Assembly: GCA_035771175.1 (NCBI GenBank)
Contig: CM069608.1
Location: 11,910,019 to 11,974,018 of the forward strand
Direction: 5' to 3'
Length of the DNA: 64,000 bases
Source of the DNA: Paratinospora sagittata
Lineage: Eukaryota > Streptophyta > Magnoliopsida > Ranunculales > Menispermaceae
Position numbers and translations under genes: made by a program. The notes under the pieces are model-generated. The model had not been told where the DNA came from and did not search any database. It was given only the letters and a program-made list of their open reading frames with translations. Numbering within the stretch: the first letter of the stretch is position 1; each line of letters starts with the position of its first letter. Positions 1-11,267 of this stretch are shown here, piece after piece.

Positions 1-95
1 AGGCCAAACCACGGGTCTTTTTTTACCGTCCCACATTGAGCTCATCCCACTAACCTCCCATGAACCCCCGGAGGCGACGAAACCTCGTCTAAAAT
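1..95. repeat. Fragment of the ~177-bp satellite
   Basis: This stretch shares the satellite words found at 53.53-54.71 kb: a caaaccacgg start, a T-run followed by accg, ccctcccatgaacc-like sequence and ccccggaggcgac. It lacks the middle third of a full monomer and runs directly into 'attcaagtataaatac'. The same junction is present at 55605-55690, so the remnant belongs to the duplicated block. A satellite array may continue to the left of the window; this is inference. Confidence 0.7.
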
Positions 96-2954
96 TCAAG
101 TATAAATACATGAAAACTACAACCTATGTTACTCGGACTCGGGTACGGGTGTCGGTGCGGGTATGTGTCTAAAGGTCAGATTTGGCTATTCTCTAATTTT
201 TGGGACTAAGGGCTCGGCTAAAAATGTCCAAAATTTTGGACACGGGTACTTGGACATGACACACAAAAATAGTAAACTTTAATTTTTATTTTTATGAATT
301 ATGAATTATGATACATATATTTAAGAATCTATTCTCAATGCACAGTAAAAAGACATATAAGATGAAATATATACAACAAATGAAGAAATATCATTATCAT
401 GAGGTTTGAAAATATATAAAAATATATCACAAGCTATAAGTTTAGCAATGAAACATACCTGACAACTGACAAGTGATATCCCATTAACCAATTAAGATTT
501 GAGAGTCCTAATTCTTTTGATTGCAATAATTCTAACTTCTTTACATTAACTTTTCTTGAATTACCTGATAACATGCACACAAGTTGACTTAATAGTTAAT
601 ATTAGATTCTAGACAAATAATATCATACATATAACATATAAGAAGTGAAAATTACTTTAGAAATAAAAACTTAGAGACATTTACTTGAGACTTTGGGTAC
701 ATGGATTAAGTGCTCATAAAAATTAAAAGTAACCTCAAGCTGCATATCAAACATTTAATAAATGACAAATGACCATATGAAATGAAAGTCCTACAACACC
801 AAATCACTAAGTAGTTAGTAGTTAGTACATGTCATTTAATATTCAAGTATTTAACAATAGTTTAAGATTCTCAATTCACAAAACTTAAAGCAATAGTTTA
901 ATAAGCAGTTAAGCTCTCAAAACAAATACATATATGCCAAACGCCAATAATGTATTGTATTGCAAAAACTGCCAAACCAAAAAAAAAAGAAAAAAAATCT
1001 CGTAATTCTTCAACCATTTATCTAGTAATTCCAATCTCTTTGAAGGTGTTCAATCTTCATCCACTTCATTCTCAATATTTTTTTCTCTATGAAATGTAAC
1101 TGACTCTAACTCTGGCTCATTAAGTGAAAGGTAGCTAGCTCAGTAAAAGTAGATTCTTCAATGTCAAATTTATCTCCACCTAAGAAATAAATATAACCAT
1201 ACATGAGAAAATAGGTATTTTCAAGTTTGAACATGCAATACTAATAAAAATTAAAAAATAATGTTAAAAGAAAAGATTTTCGTGGATTGAATATTGTGGT
1301 ACTAAATTAATATTGAAGTGATTATAATGAAATATTTTTTATCCTGAAATTTATATTTTACAATCACAAAATTTTAAATAATTGATTATCATAAATTCAT
1401 AAGCAACATGACTATTTTTTTACAATATTTAGGTTGAAAATCATAAATTTCTTAAAACATGAATTTTTAGTATAAAATTTAGATTCAAAAATATATTCTA
1501 TAATAAAAAATTATGCACTCATATTATTTATATTAAATTTTCATTGAAAATTTATGAAGGCATCATTTGTTAATAAAACAAGTTCAATACTAACATGTGG
1601 TATCTCAGATGGTTGAGGAACTGAGCATAAGTGAGGTTAAAGTCTAGGTCTCGAGTTCGAACTTGGGCGTGCCTCCATTTATTCACCCCTGCTGGGAAGG
1701 CCAGCCCAAACGTCTCTGCAATGCCCGAGTTCAAAAACACGTAATGAAAAAAATAAAAAAACAAGTTTAATGATGTTCTAAGATATTATTTATTATTTAA
1801 AATTAAACCTTCTTTTAAAATAATTTAAAAATATATTATTTTGATATTAATTTTTATTTCTATATAATATTTGGGATCGAGAATGTATTTTACAATTTGA
1901 AAGTATGAGCACACATTGAGCTCAAAAGTATGAACGCACATTATTATTATTTTTTAATATGCGCAACCAATATTTAAGATATTGTTTATTATTCGTAATT
2001 ATAAGTTATTTTATAATGTCAGTAGAAGTTGTATATACAAGTTTATAACAGGGTATTATAATTTTTTTCTTATTTCACAAAATCTCTAACTCATTAGAAT
2101 TTTAACTCTAACTAATTCATTTAACTAAATTCAACTAAGTTCTGGCAACATAAAATAAACTCTAACTTTTTAATTCAGTCTCATAATTATATTTGAGTCT
2201 CTCAGACACGTAATGATCAGTCTAAATCATTTTCACCACCCTCTAAAATATTGTCACAGTGAAAGACAGTAGAAATAAGTTTTTTAACCTTATTTCTACA
2301 AGTTTTCAATTCCAATGCATTTACTAAAATCATTCAATCACATACTAAAAATATTAATCGATACCCAAAAATCATGATCTTGGTATCGAAACGTCCGAAA
2401 CTCAATCCTCTACGATTCTATGGTTTCAAACAGGAATTTTAGCAGAGTTTGACATGGTTCCAAAGGCCCTCAGTGTCAAAGTTGGTTTCCGACAGCTATA
2501 CTGGCACCAATATGACATATGAACGCAAACAAACTACATATTCGCGATCTACGTGACTATAAGAGTGACAATATATGATTTTACATGTTTCTATTCAAAG
2601 TGGGTCAAAACCCCATTTTTAAAAACACTATAAAACACCTCATATAGCAAAAATTAAACCGCTAGGAATGTCACATGTAGCTTAAATATCACTTTTGCAA
2701 CGAAAAGAAGGAAAAATGGCTTACCAGCATGTCGAATTCGGCCGCGAAATATAGCGAAACCCTCGCCCTTTCTTTCTCTCTATTCAGTTTCTTCTTTGGA
2801 CGTTTGTTTTTCTTCTTTTTTGTTGTCTTAGGTAGAAAATGGAAACAAGATTAGCAAGTGAATAAGACTTATTTGATTTTTTTTTATTCCGTGCACCTCA
2901 TGTCACTTACTCAACCAACTCCCCATTTATTTTTATTTTTTTCTAATTTCATAA
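22..2954 (-). mobile_element. Dispersed ~3-kb repeat, copy 1 (minus-strand gypsy LTR)
   Basis: This block matches 55605-58541 in the same orientation with only a few percent difference by eye. In copy 2 the high-coordinate end is an LTR start (tgtaacgaccc on the minus strand) preceded by the end of a Ty3/gypsy pol, so the block is read as a minus-strand 3' LTR. Copy 1 has lost the 289 bp that hold this LTR start. The lower end fuses to satellite sequence rather than to a recognisable LTR end, so the LTR boundary there is unknown. The region is very AT-rich and has no credible gene of its own. Confidence 0.65.
1590..1757 (+). mobile_element. tRNA-derived SINE, copy 1
   Basis: The element begins with a tRNA-like head: an A-box-like 'tatctcagatggttgag' near 1601 and a B-box-like 'gagttcgaact' near 1653, spaced as in a tRNA gene. 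It ends in an A-rich tail. It is flanked by a 14-bp near-perfect target duplication, aaaacaagttcaat at 1576-1589 and aaaacaagtttaat at 1758-1771. A second copy lies at the equivalent place at 57.17 kb, so the insertion predates duplication of the host repeat. Internal RNA polymerase III promoter boxes are a family trait; activity is unknown. Confidence 0.7.
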
Positions 2955-3112
2955 ATTCTGATAAATACTCCTTCAAGATTCTTCACACTCCCAGGTATAT
3001 TGTTCCTCACCATAAAACTGCCACTTAACCTTGACCATAGGAATTTCTTTATTCCTAAGTTTCTGCACTTTCCTATCAAGAATCACCACTGGCATCTCAT
3101 CATATGTGTTAT
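2946..3112 (-). pseudogene. 3' end of Ty3/gypsy pol (integrase C-terminus fragment)
   Basis: Read on the minus strand this encodes the tail seen at the end of element 2 near 39.40-39.50 kb, with residues like DEMPVVILDRKV followed by KEIPMVKVKW. This is the chromodomain-like C-terminus of a plant gypsy integrase. Relative to 58822-58927 a 289-bp segment is missing just before it. The fragment stops abruptly at about 3112, where the next LTR element begins. Confidence 0.75.
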
Positions 3113-3456
3113 CTCAATGAACCCCATGACATGAATGTTTTGATGATTCCAAATATCTTCAGTTGGTCTATCTAATGATCTTGTCAAGTGTTTCAGATAT
3201 ATTAAGAATCAAGATCAAGGAACTGTGATCACAAGGCTATTGAACATCAAAGTAAAGTTCCGAGTCTGTCAGTGCTTAAAATGTAATGTCTATCGATCAT
3301 CTTACTCACAACAAGATTTTTATCATTTTCATATTTTGATTGTAACATTTTAATCGTACCTGATGATTTCTATAGTTTTTGTTTTGATTAAAAGAAACAA
3401 TGATGTTTAATCTAGTTTTAATTGAGAAATCAAAAACCACTTTTATAAAGTCTTTC

Positions 3457-4012
3457 AGGACGCTAATGTTTTAGAAGCACCCTCCTGAACTTGATGAGTT
3501 AGGACGTTGATAAAATATTAGGACGCTCAAGGTTGAGTTGAACTATTTAATGAGGACGTTTACTCGTTTGTAATGACCTTTCTTTTATCAACCTTTGAGA
3601 ATGTCAGGACACTAACTTAATTTCAGCTCGCTGAAAAATTTTCTTTTATCTTTAAGTGATTTCTATCTTTAAGGACGCTGATAAGTTATAAGCTGAATGA
3701 ATTATCAGGACACTACTTGTGTAGGAGCGTCCTCATCCTTAGAATAAACTTAAGTAACTTTCAGGTCGCTCACCGTCCCTCAGCGTGCTTAAACATTGTT
3801 TTAAAACTGCTTTCAATAGTTTAGGACGCTTACTCTTGAGTAGCGCCCTCATATGTTTTGCGTTTTAAAACCAAGCAGGACGCTTACTGTGAAGTAATGC
3901 CCTCATGCTTTAAGTCGTTTAATTGTCAAAGAAAGTCAGGACGCTTACTACTTAGTAGCGCCCTCACTTCATTGTTCAGTAGGACGCTGATATTCTAGGA
4001 GTGCCCTCAAAT
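3457..4012 (+). repeat. Array of AGGACGCT ... GCGCCCTCA inverted motifs
   Basis: About ten copies of aggacgct are each followed after roughly 10-15 bases by a near-complementary gcgccctca or gtgccctca. Clear examples start near 3822, 3877, 3936 and 3980. Each pair can form a short hairpin. The array lies in the U3-like part of the LTR, upstream of the TATA box, so it could be an enhancer or a structured RNA/DNA region. Related single motifs recur inside the element near 6490 and 6705. Confidence 0.7.
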
Positions 4013-4684
4013 GAACAAAATGACAGAAATGATATTTTTGCTGTTCTGACATGTACGTCCTTTTAGCCAACTTTTCAGAACAACCTTTCGTACAAAATCA
4101 ATCTTCTGTATTTGTAAGAGATATTCTCTAATTCACAAACCACATCTTCTAAAACTTTCCTTATTTGTGTATCTGGAGAAAAACAGATTATTCATGAATT
4201 GTGCAGTTGCCATTTTCGTGGTATATTCTAGCTGTTGTGAGTAAACATTCATATTTGAAATTTAAATTCAAATAAACAACAACTTCATCTCTACAAGTCT
4301 ATAAATACAAACACTTAACAATTTGTTAAGCACCGAAAATTCTCTGAGCTAAAACACTTTTTGAAAGTTAGTTGAATTTTCATCTGGTCAAGAAAACGTT
4401 TAAGTCGATTTGTTTTCACAGTAGTTTTCTTTGAGACTTTACGTATTCAAAAGATTTTCATACTGAGCTAACATTTTATCTTTATCTGAAAATCTATTTG
4501 AAGTTTTTAACTGTTTTCACTCAAATCGTTCAGCATTGTTTTAACTTATATCATTCTTGCTGAAAGAGTAATTTGAGAGATAGTTCATAGGATACAGTTG
4601 TACTCAATTTCATATCATGTATACTGTATCAAGGTTGTAACACTAGTTACATAAACTACTGAGTTGATATTCTTCTCTCAATGA

Positions 4685-4835
4685 AGTTAGGTTGTCTTAC
4701 ACCCGTAAGTTGAGAAACGGTAGTTCTCACACCCGTAAGTTGAGAGAGGTTGGTCTCACGCCTTGAAGCTGAGCAGTATAACGGTTGTTCTCACACCCGC
4801 AAGTTGAGAAAAGGTGTAACGGTTTGATCTTCACC
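4685..4835 (+). repeat. Short direct repeats in LTR (cacccgtaagttgag)
   Basis: The phrase cacccgtaagttgag or a close variant occurs four times, each followed by gaaa/gagg and a ggt-containing spacer. It lies near the 3' end of the LTR, probably in R/U5. No function is assigned. Confidence 0.6.
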
Positions 4836-5036
4836 AATAAGAAGGTCTATAGTGATAAGGTTAAAATCCTAACTGAGGAGGTTAGGTAGTGGACGTAGGC
4901 AAGTAGCCGAACCATTATAAATCGACTGTGCATACTTGCTTATTTTTCTACACTTTAATCTTGCCATTGTAATTAATTTTAAATTGTGTAAGTGTCCAAT
5001 TCACCCCCCCCTCTTGGACGTAACTGGGCCAACAAT

Positions 5037-5048
5037 TGGTATCAGAGC
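5037..5048 (+). promoter_or_regulatory. Primer binding site (tRNA-iMet type)
   Basis: The sequence tggtatcagagc is the standard plant initiator-tRNA-Met primer binding site and lies two bases after the LTR end. It fixes the orientation of the element as plus strand. Confidence 0.9.
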
Positions 5049-5090
5049 AGTGTTGCTCTTCAAAGAAACATCAGAACTTCTTTGATATCA

Positions 5091-6085
5091 ATGGCAATGA
5101 CCAGAGGGAACGTCATAGGAGTAGGTCAACCTTTAAACAGACCACCTCTATTCAATAAAGACTGGTTTGAAGATTGGACGATAAGGATGAAATCCTTTCT
5201 ACGATCTAAGGATATCGGTCTATGGGAAATGGTTGTAAATGGCTACACCATGCCCAACAAGCCTATTGAGTTATGGACATATAAGGAAAGACTAATTGAC
5301 AAACTTAATGCTCAAGCGGTCTATGCCTTGTACTGTTCTCTACCCGAGGAAGAAGTAGAAAGGGTAGTTCATCTTGAGAGTGCCTAGAAAATTTGGGAAA
5401 CTCTAAAATCACTTCATTGTGATAAGATTAACATTCGAGATGAAAAGCTCAAAGAGTCTGATAGACTATTCAATGCCTTGGAGATATATTGGAGAAAGAA
5501 TCTCTCGATACGGCATGCAACAAATATCAATCCATTCTTGACGGAATGCAAGAACTGAATCAGGAAATACATGTTGAAATATTTTTAGTATATTTCTGTG
5601 ACAAGCTTCCAAAGAGATGGAATGATAAGCTGACTATGTTAGCTGAATCTGTTGAACCATGGAAAATGAATTCAAAAGAGCTCTATGATTTCTTGCAAAC
5701 CATGGAAAGAAGGGATGAAACTAGAAACCAAGTTAGAATATTAGAAGAGTCAATAGCCCAGTTTAGGGTTCTAGAAAGTGAGTCTGTTCATGAGAACCTG
5801 CAATGTTTTATACGTCTTGTAAATAAATCTGAACACTTTGGAAAAACATTATCTCATTCTACTTTAGTACAATATTTTTTCAATAGTTTTCTTGAGAACT
5901 GGAAATATAAAATAGATTTTATAAACGAGTTCTCGAATCCATTTGAAATCAGTTTTCAAAAAATTGATTATATTTTGAGTGGGATAGAAATGTCAACTGA
6001 GAGAGAAGACATTCTTGCAAATTTACCAACCAGGAGTGGAAGTGAACTGGTTGATGATATATACTCTATGTGTCATCAATCCTAA
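5091..6085 (+). pseudogene. gag: Ty1/copia-type gag remnant
   Basis: The start at 5091 gives MAMTRGNVIGVG, then the copia gag N-terminal pattern (PPLFNKDWFEDW, MKSFLRSKDIGLWE). A TAG at 5385 interrupts it, and a frameshift near 5480 moves reading to the frame that runs open to 6085. That second part shows two successive UBN2/gag-like segments, one containing LPKRWNDKLTML and one containing NSFLENWKYKIDF. No zinc knuckle, protease or polymerase is visible. The element therefore looks non-autonomous or internally deleted. The repeated gag-like module is inferred from spacing of similar residues, not from an alignment. Confidence 0.7.
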
Positions 6086-6876
6086 GCAAGCACATCCAGA
6101 ACGCTCAATGAAAGACCTCCTGATAGAATGTCGATAAAGAAGTCAGGATGGAGGACAAAGATAATGAACTATCTCAGCTGCTTCAAATTGAGACAGAGCG
6201 CTCTAATCGAAGACTTTGCAGTACCCTGAGGTAAAAGTCAAAAACTATGCAAAGGTATAAAAGTCTCTCTCATCACAAATGCTATTATCAGAATATTTTT
6301 ATCAGTGATAAATAATTGTCTTTAATCATGCAATGCTTAGAATGTTCAAACAATTTCTTCATGTTCAAATTATTATGGAATGGTTAATGGTGTATAACTT
6401 ATGATATTGTTCAACCATGCGTTACTTAAGGCTATTTGGTCAAATCTAACAAATAGCAATGTTTAATGTCCTAAAGAGAGATATCAACAAGTGAGGACGT
6501 TAACGCGTATATTAGCTCTAGTCGATGATGATCGCTAGTTAAAGGTAGGGCACTGCTCGGTCACAAATGTAAAATAACATAAACCGCCTTTAGTGACTAG
6601 GAAATGTCACGTGCTGGAGTGTGCGTCAGGAGCGAGCTTATCGCTTTCTCACTATAAAATGCAAATTTTGTAACTTAGTTGTTACTTTTCACCTTTTGTG
6701 CCCTAGGACGCTTCAACGAGAATTTACTTGAACTCCCCCCAAATTTACCACTGAATCTTCATCTTTAACCCTTGGTAAATCCTGTTCTCTGTTTGTTTTT
6801 GAATCTTCTATTCTCTATTGTATCAGTCCCTATCTTGTTATCTCAGTTCTTCATATCCTTTTATCTGATTTTGTCA
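6086..6876 (+). other. Decayed internal region of the copia-like element, no gene seen
   Basis: This stretch links the gag remnant to the next ORF. It holds two isolated aggacgtt/aggacgct motifs (near 6490 and 6705) like those in the LTR. There is a T-rich run before 6876. No coding sequence could be supported. Confidence 0.5.
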
Positions 6877-7969
6877 ATGGCACCCAAACTTGAAAAGCTT
6901 CGCCCCTTTTCTTCTAGAAAGCGAGTTGTGTCGCCATCATCACCTCCAGATAGGAGTATGAGACCAAGAACTGAACCAACTCAAGTCGCACTGGCATAGG
7001 AACCCACACCAGTGATACTCACACCTCCTACCAAAATTGCTTCTGAACCACCTCACCCACCTTTTTCCTTCTCAGATGAGATGAAAAGGAGATAATGCCG
7101 AAAAACTCATGAACCGAGTTGTGATTGATGGAAGCTATGTCGATTTTGACTTTTTCATCAACTCCCATCTAGACATTTTCTCTCTGTTTGAGTTCCAAGG
7201 TGGGATTGATTTACTTACTTTAAACTCAAGATGGTACCCCAACCTCGTCAGACAATTCTATGCAAACATGGTCAATAAACCCGGCTCTAAACTCTCAAAA
7301 CAATCAGTGGTAAAGGAAAAATCTATTGAAATTTCTCTCGGATTCTTTTCTGAAGCATTCTCTTTGCCAAATGACGAAAGTGCTCACAAACTTTCATTTA
7401 CCAAAAATAAAGTTCAGTATCCAGGCTACAACAGCCTTGCCGCTCTCAATCTTGTTCCTAGGAAAAAGGACCTATCTTATGTTGACAAGAAGCTTACCAA
7501 CCAGTCCTTTGAACTCATTCCAAGAATCATCCACAACATCATTACCCACATTATTCAGCCTAAGACCGGCAGCAGGGGTAATGTGAATGATTTAGAATTA
7601 TTCTTAATTTGGTGTATTCTGGAGAAGAAGAAAGTGAAACTCGCCCGCATTCTCATGCATGTAATGAATATAGTGGTTAGTAGAGGAGGAGGTTTGCCAC
7701 TTGGTATGTACCTCAACACTCTGTTTGAGAGAAGTGGCATCGATTTCAGTGGAGAAACCTTCAAGGAGGCTAGCAGATACAACTCCATTGGTCAAACCAC
7801 TGTTAAATTAATGAGATACACTTATGTCCCTGCTTTGGAAAGATGGTTTCCAATGTCAGAAGTTCCACTTGAAGGTGAATCCAGTGGAAAAGATGAAACA
7901 AGAGAAAAAGATGTCTTAGCAATAGTGAAGGAAGCTACCCAAGCTTCTACCACTCATGAAGAATAGGCT
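6877..7969 (+). pseudogene. 'Putative plant transposon protein' ORF in the copia-like element
   Basis: Reading starts at MAPKLEKLRPF with a basic, proline-rich head, is broken by a TAG near 6997 (expected CAG) and a frameshift near 7090, then runs open from 7109 to a TAG at 7964-7966. The core has an RWYPNLVRQFYANM-like segment, a polar linker and a region with LFLIWCILEKKK followed by GGGLPLGMYLNTLF. These spacings match the plant-specific 'putative plant transposon protein' domain often found in annotated retroelements (I believe Pfam PF20167; to be confirmed). Its biochemical role is unknown. A domain with the same layout recurs as ORF0 of gypsy elements A, B and D in this window. Confidence 0.6.
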
Positions 7970-8149
7970 GCATAAGAAGAAGTTGTTCCCACAGTTATTC
8001 CAGAGCATATTTCAATTGATGATGTAGTTCTTCAAGACCACAAGCACCAAGGAAACCCAAGAATTTTGTACCTAGTTCCAATGGATCCAAGAAGAATGAG
8101 GAGGCCAAAAGAAAAAGGAAAGGGAAGGGTCCAAGTACAGGCTAAGCCT

Positions 8150-9886
8150 ACTCTATATTTTCAATGCAAAGACAACTGCAACCAACTCTAAATCATGTAC
8201 TGGATAGTTCTTCTCATGCACCTTCAACTGCCTTGATGCATAGACAATGACCTTATCCTTCTACATAACTACACAACCCAAACCTATATGAGAAGCATCT
8301 GTATAGATCACTAACTCTTGACCAGGTTTTGGTAGGATCAAAACTGGTGCAAATGTCAGCTTCCTTTTTAATTCAAGAAAAGCATTTTCACATTCACTTG
8401 TCTACGCAAATGGTACATTCTTCTGGGTTAGCTTGGTCAATGGTGCAACTAACTTTGAAAAGTTCTGCACAAATCTTCTATAATAACCAGCCAAACCTAA
8501 GAAACTTCTAATCTCTTTCACTGTGGTGGGTCTCGGCCAATTGATGATAGCCTCAACCTTAGCTGGATCAATTGATATCCCTTCTAAGCTGACCACATGA
8601 CCAAGAAATATCACCTCTGATATCCAAAACTCACACTTGCTAAACTTAGCAGACAACCCATGCTCTTTCAAAGTTTGCAAGGTCATTCTGAGATGTTTTT
8701 CATGTTCCTCATGAGTTTTGGAATATACTAGAATATCATCAATAAATATAATGATGAACTGATCTAGATATAGCTTAAACACCCTCTGCATCAAATCCAT
8801 ATACATGGCTGGTGCATTGGTTACGCCAAAAGGCATCACCAAAAACTCATAGTGTCCATATGTAGTTCTGAAGGCTGTCTTAGGTACATCATCCTCCCTG
8901 ATCCTTAGCTGATGGTAACCTGACCTCAAGTCGATCTTCGAGAAGAATTTAGCTCCCTTCAGCTGATCAAACAAATCATCTATGCGTGGAGGAGAATACT
9001 TATTTTTCACTGTCACCCAATTCAACTGTTTGTAATCAATACACAACCTCAAGCTTCCATTTTTTTTTTTAACAAACAAGACTGAAGCTCCCCATGGTGA
9101 CATACTTGGGTTTATGAAACCCTTAGCCAACAGTTCTTCTAACTGTATTTTCAACTCTTGTAATTCCTTAAGCACCATTCTATACGGTGCCATAGAAATA
9201 GGTTTAGTACCAGGAATTATCTCAATAGTAAAGTTAATATCCCTTCTAGGAGCTAATCCAGATAAATCTGCAGGAAACACCTCTGGGAACTCTTTCACAA
9301 TAGGAATGTCATCAAGCTTAATCTCACTGGTCTTGTCATCTTTTGGTATCAAACCAACTAACACTTCTCTCTCATCATCTGTCACCAACCTACCTCTAGT
9401 AGTTGGTTTATCTGATGCTCCTCCTTTATACTCAAAGGCAGGATATCCAGGAATCTGAAATATAATTTTCTTAGCAAAGCAGTCTACATAGGCATGATAG
9501 GTTGCTAACCAATCCATTCCTAGGATAACATCAAATTCTAAGAACTCTAGAACTCTAAAGTTCACAGACATTTCATAATCACCCAATCTAACAATCCAAT
9601 ACTCACAAATCATGTTAGGGTAGATTCTTTCCCCTGCTGCCGTACTCAACATTAACCATGTACTAGCTCTAACAGGAGTAAGTTTTAATCTATCTACCAC
9701 ATGTCTAGAAATAAAAGATAATGTAGAACCAACATCAATAAGCACATACATAGGTATATCACAAATAATGATCATACATTCCACTAATGTCTTTGATGCT
9801 TCTGGATCAGGTTCAGTCATTGTTTTAGCTTTCTCTTTACTAATAAGCTGAGGAATGCTTCCTTGAGATACTACTAGTGGATTCAA
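8150..9886 (-). pseudogene. pol: Gypsy pol: protease, RT and partial RNase H
   Basis: From high to low coordinates: a retropepsin-like segment with DVGST in place of the usual D-S/T-G, then RT with LRLCIDY, the [12 protein letters not shown] block and the FIDDIL catalytic motif. RNase H starts with a TDASH-type motif and ends at the truncation near 8150. The reading frame is open from 9886 to 8402. A TAG where TGG is expected ends it at 8402, and a second TAG at 8261-8263 sits in the RNase H part. DVGST instead of DSGST may affect protease activity. Confidence 0.85.
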
Positions 9887-11091
9887 ACACTCAAATCTCC
9901 GATGTCCAGGTTGTCCACACTAATAACAAATATATGGTGCTCTAAGTGTATTAGATCCCACCTGTGAAATTGTGTCAGGTACTTTAAAAGTCTGACTCTT
10001 ACTCCCTCTGCCTTTGCCTCTGCCTCTGGCATATGTCTGCTGAACTGGTGGTTTAGTCACAGTACTCTGAGTTTGTATAGCAGTCGGTATGGATGGAGTA
10101 CTCTCAGACTAAATCACAACTCCTCCTAGTACAGTATGGAACTCACTCGGTGCACCCTTACTGAACTTCTGTCATTTTCTCCACTTCTTCTAACCCCGTG
10201 AAGATTGTGGCTTACTAGCAAAAGTTGCACGTATCTGTGGTGCCCCACTCTGAATCGCCTGCACCATACTAATGGTCTGCTGCTCCACCAACTCAAATTT
10301 CAAAGCCCTATTAACAACTTGTTTGTACTGATCTATCCCAGTCACGGACAATGCTTGTTGAATCACTGGTCTCAATCCCCCACAAAAGTATGAAATCCTT
10401 TCTTCCTCATCCTTAACTAACATAGGTGCATAAGCAGACTGTTGAGTAAAACGAAACTCATACTCACGTACTGTCATGTCGCCTTGCTTGAGATTCAAAA
10501 ATTCAAGCTTCTTCTTCTCTCTCTCAGTAGCAGGAACATACATTTCAAGGAAGAGTTCCTTGAATCTAGCCCAGGTGTGTGCTTGACCTTCTGTAGTCAA
10601 CATTGATAGCCACCACTGCCCTGCATTACTTTTCAGCATGTGGGCAGCAAACAAAACCTAAGTCTCATCATCAAGTTTTAAGGATATGGCATTCTTCTCC
10701 ACATTAAAGATCCAATCCTTTATCTGCTTGAGATTTACACCGCCATAAAACTTCTGAGGTTTCATTCTCATAAACCTCTGCATCAAATCAGACTGATGCT
10801 TCATCACCTCTCTTGCTAATGATGTGCGTGTAGAGGATGGTTGTGATACAGCTGCAGCAGGCTTTGCTGCAATCTTTGTCCTACTATTCTCTACCTCGAC
10901 CCTACTAGGTCCAACCGGGAGTTGGTTGGGCGTATTACAACCTCCATTCTCGCCATCCACTCCTGCATCTATGAATTCTGGGCCACCAATAATCGACCAT
11001 GAGCCTCAACTAGTTCTTCCAACCTCTTAATTTTATCCTGATCTGTAGGCTCCATACGTGTAATCTTTCTCGGTCTGCCTCTCTTTCTCAT
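9887..11091 (-). pseudogene. gag: Gypsy gag with zinc knuckle
   Basis: The ATG at 11091 gives MRKRGRPRKITRMEP. Next come the capsid-like retrotrans_gag region (AGQWWLSML, MTVREYEFRF, YFCGGLRP) and a CX2C-GQPGH-X4-C zinc knuckle near 9940. At least five stops interrupt it. Several sit where related elements have CAG, for example in the zinc knuckle (CY-stop-CGQPGH) and before VLFAAHML. Gag would package element RNA into virus-like particles in the cytoplasm. The gene cannot produce a full protein. Confidence 0.8.
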
Positions 11092-11251
11092 ACAGTTGAG
11101 AAAAAAAATGAGGCAACTATCACATATAGAGAAGCAACAGATCATCTAGTATCATATCTACCATACTATATTACTACACAGAGAAAATAATATAGTAAGG
11201 CTTATGCAATATCTTGATGCTTTTAAATCCTAAGTCTTTTACAAAACCTAG

Positions 11252-11263
11252 ACTCTGATACCA
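11252..11263 (-). promoter_or_regulatory. Primer binding site of element 1
   Basis: On the minus strand the sequence is tggtatcagagt, one base from the tRNA-iMet consensus. It lies four bases inside the end of the 5' LTR at 11268. Confidence 0.9.
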
Positions 11264-11267
11264 ACGT

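Larger units (their letters stand above)
3112..5034 (+). mobile_element. 5' LTR of a Sirevirus/copia-like element
   Basis: The right border is clear: the LTR ends in ...ccaaca, followed two bases later by a tRNA-iMet primer binding site at 5037. The left border is uncertain and is set where gypsy pol homology stops. A TATA box (tataaata) at 4300-4307 fits a plus-strand LTR promoter. The upstream half contains an array of short inverted motifs (3457-4012), and the downstream part has short repeats (4685-4835). The C-run before the end and the overall style resemble Sirevirus-type Ty1/copia LTRs; that assignment is from memory of the family. Confidence 0.65.

Noticed and set aside
1570..1764. 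Minus-strand ORF over the SINE
   Set aside because: Lies entirely across the SINE and its A-rich tail; no protein similarity recognised.
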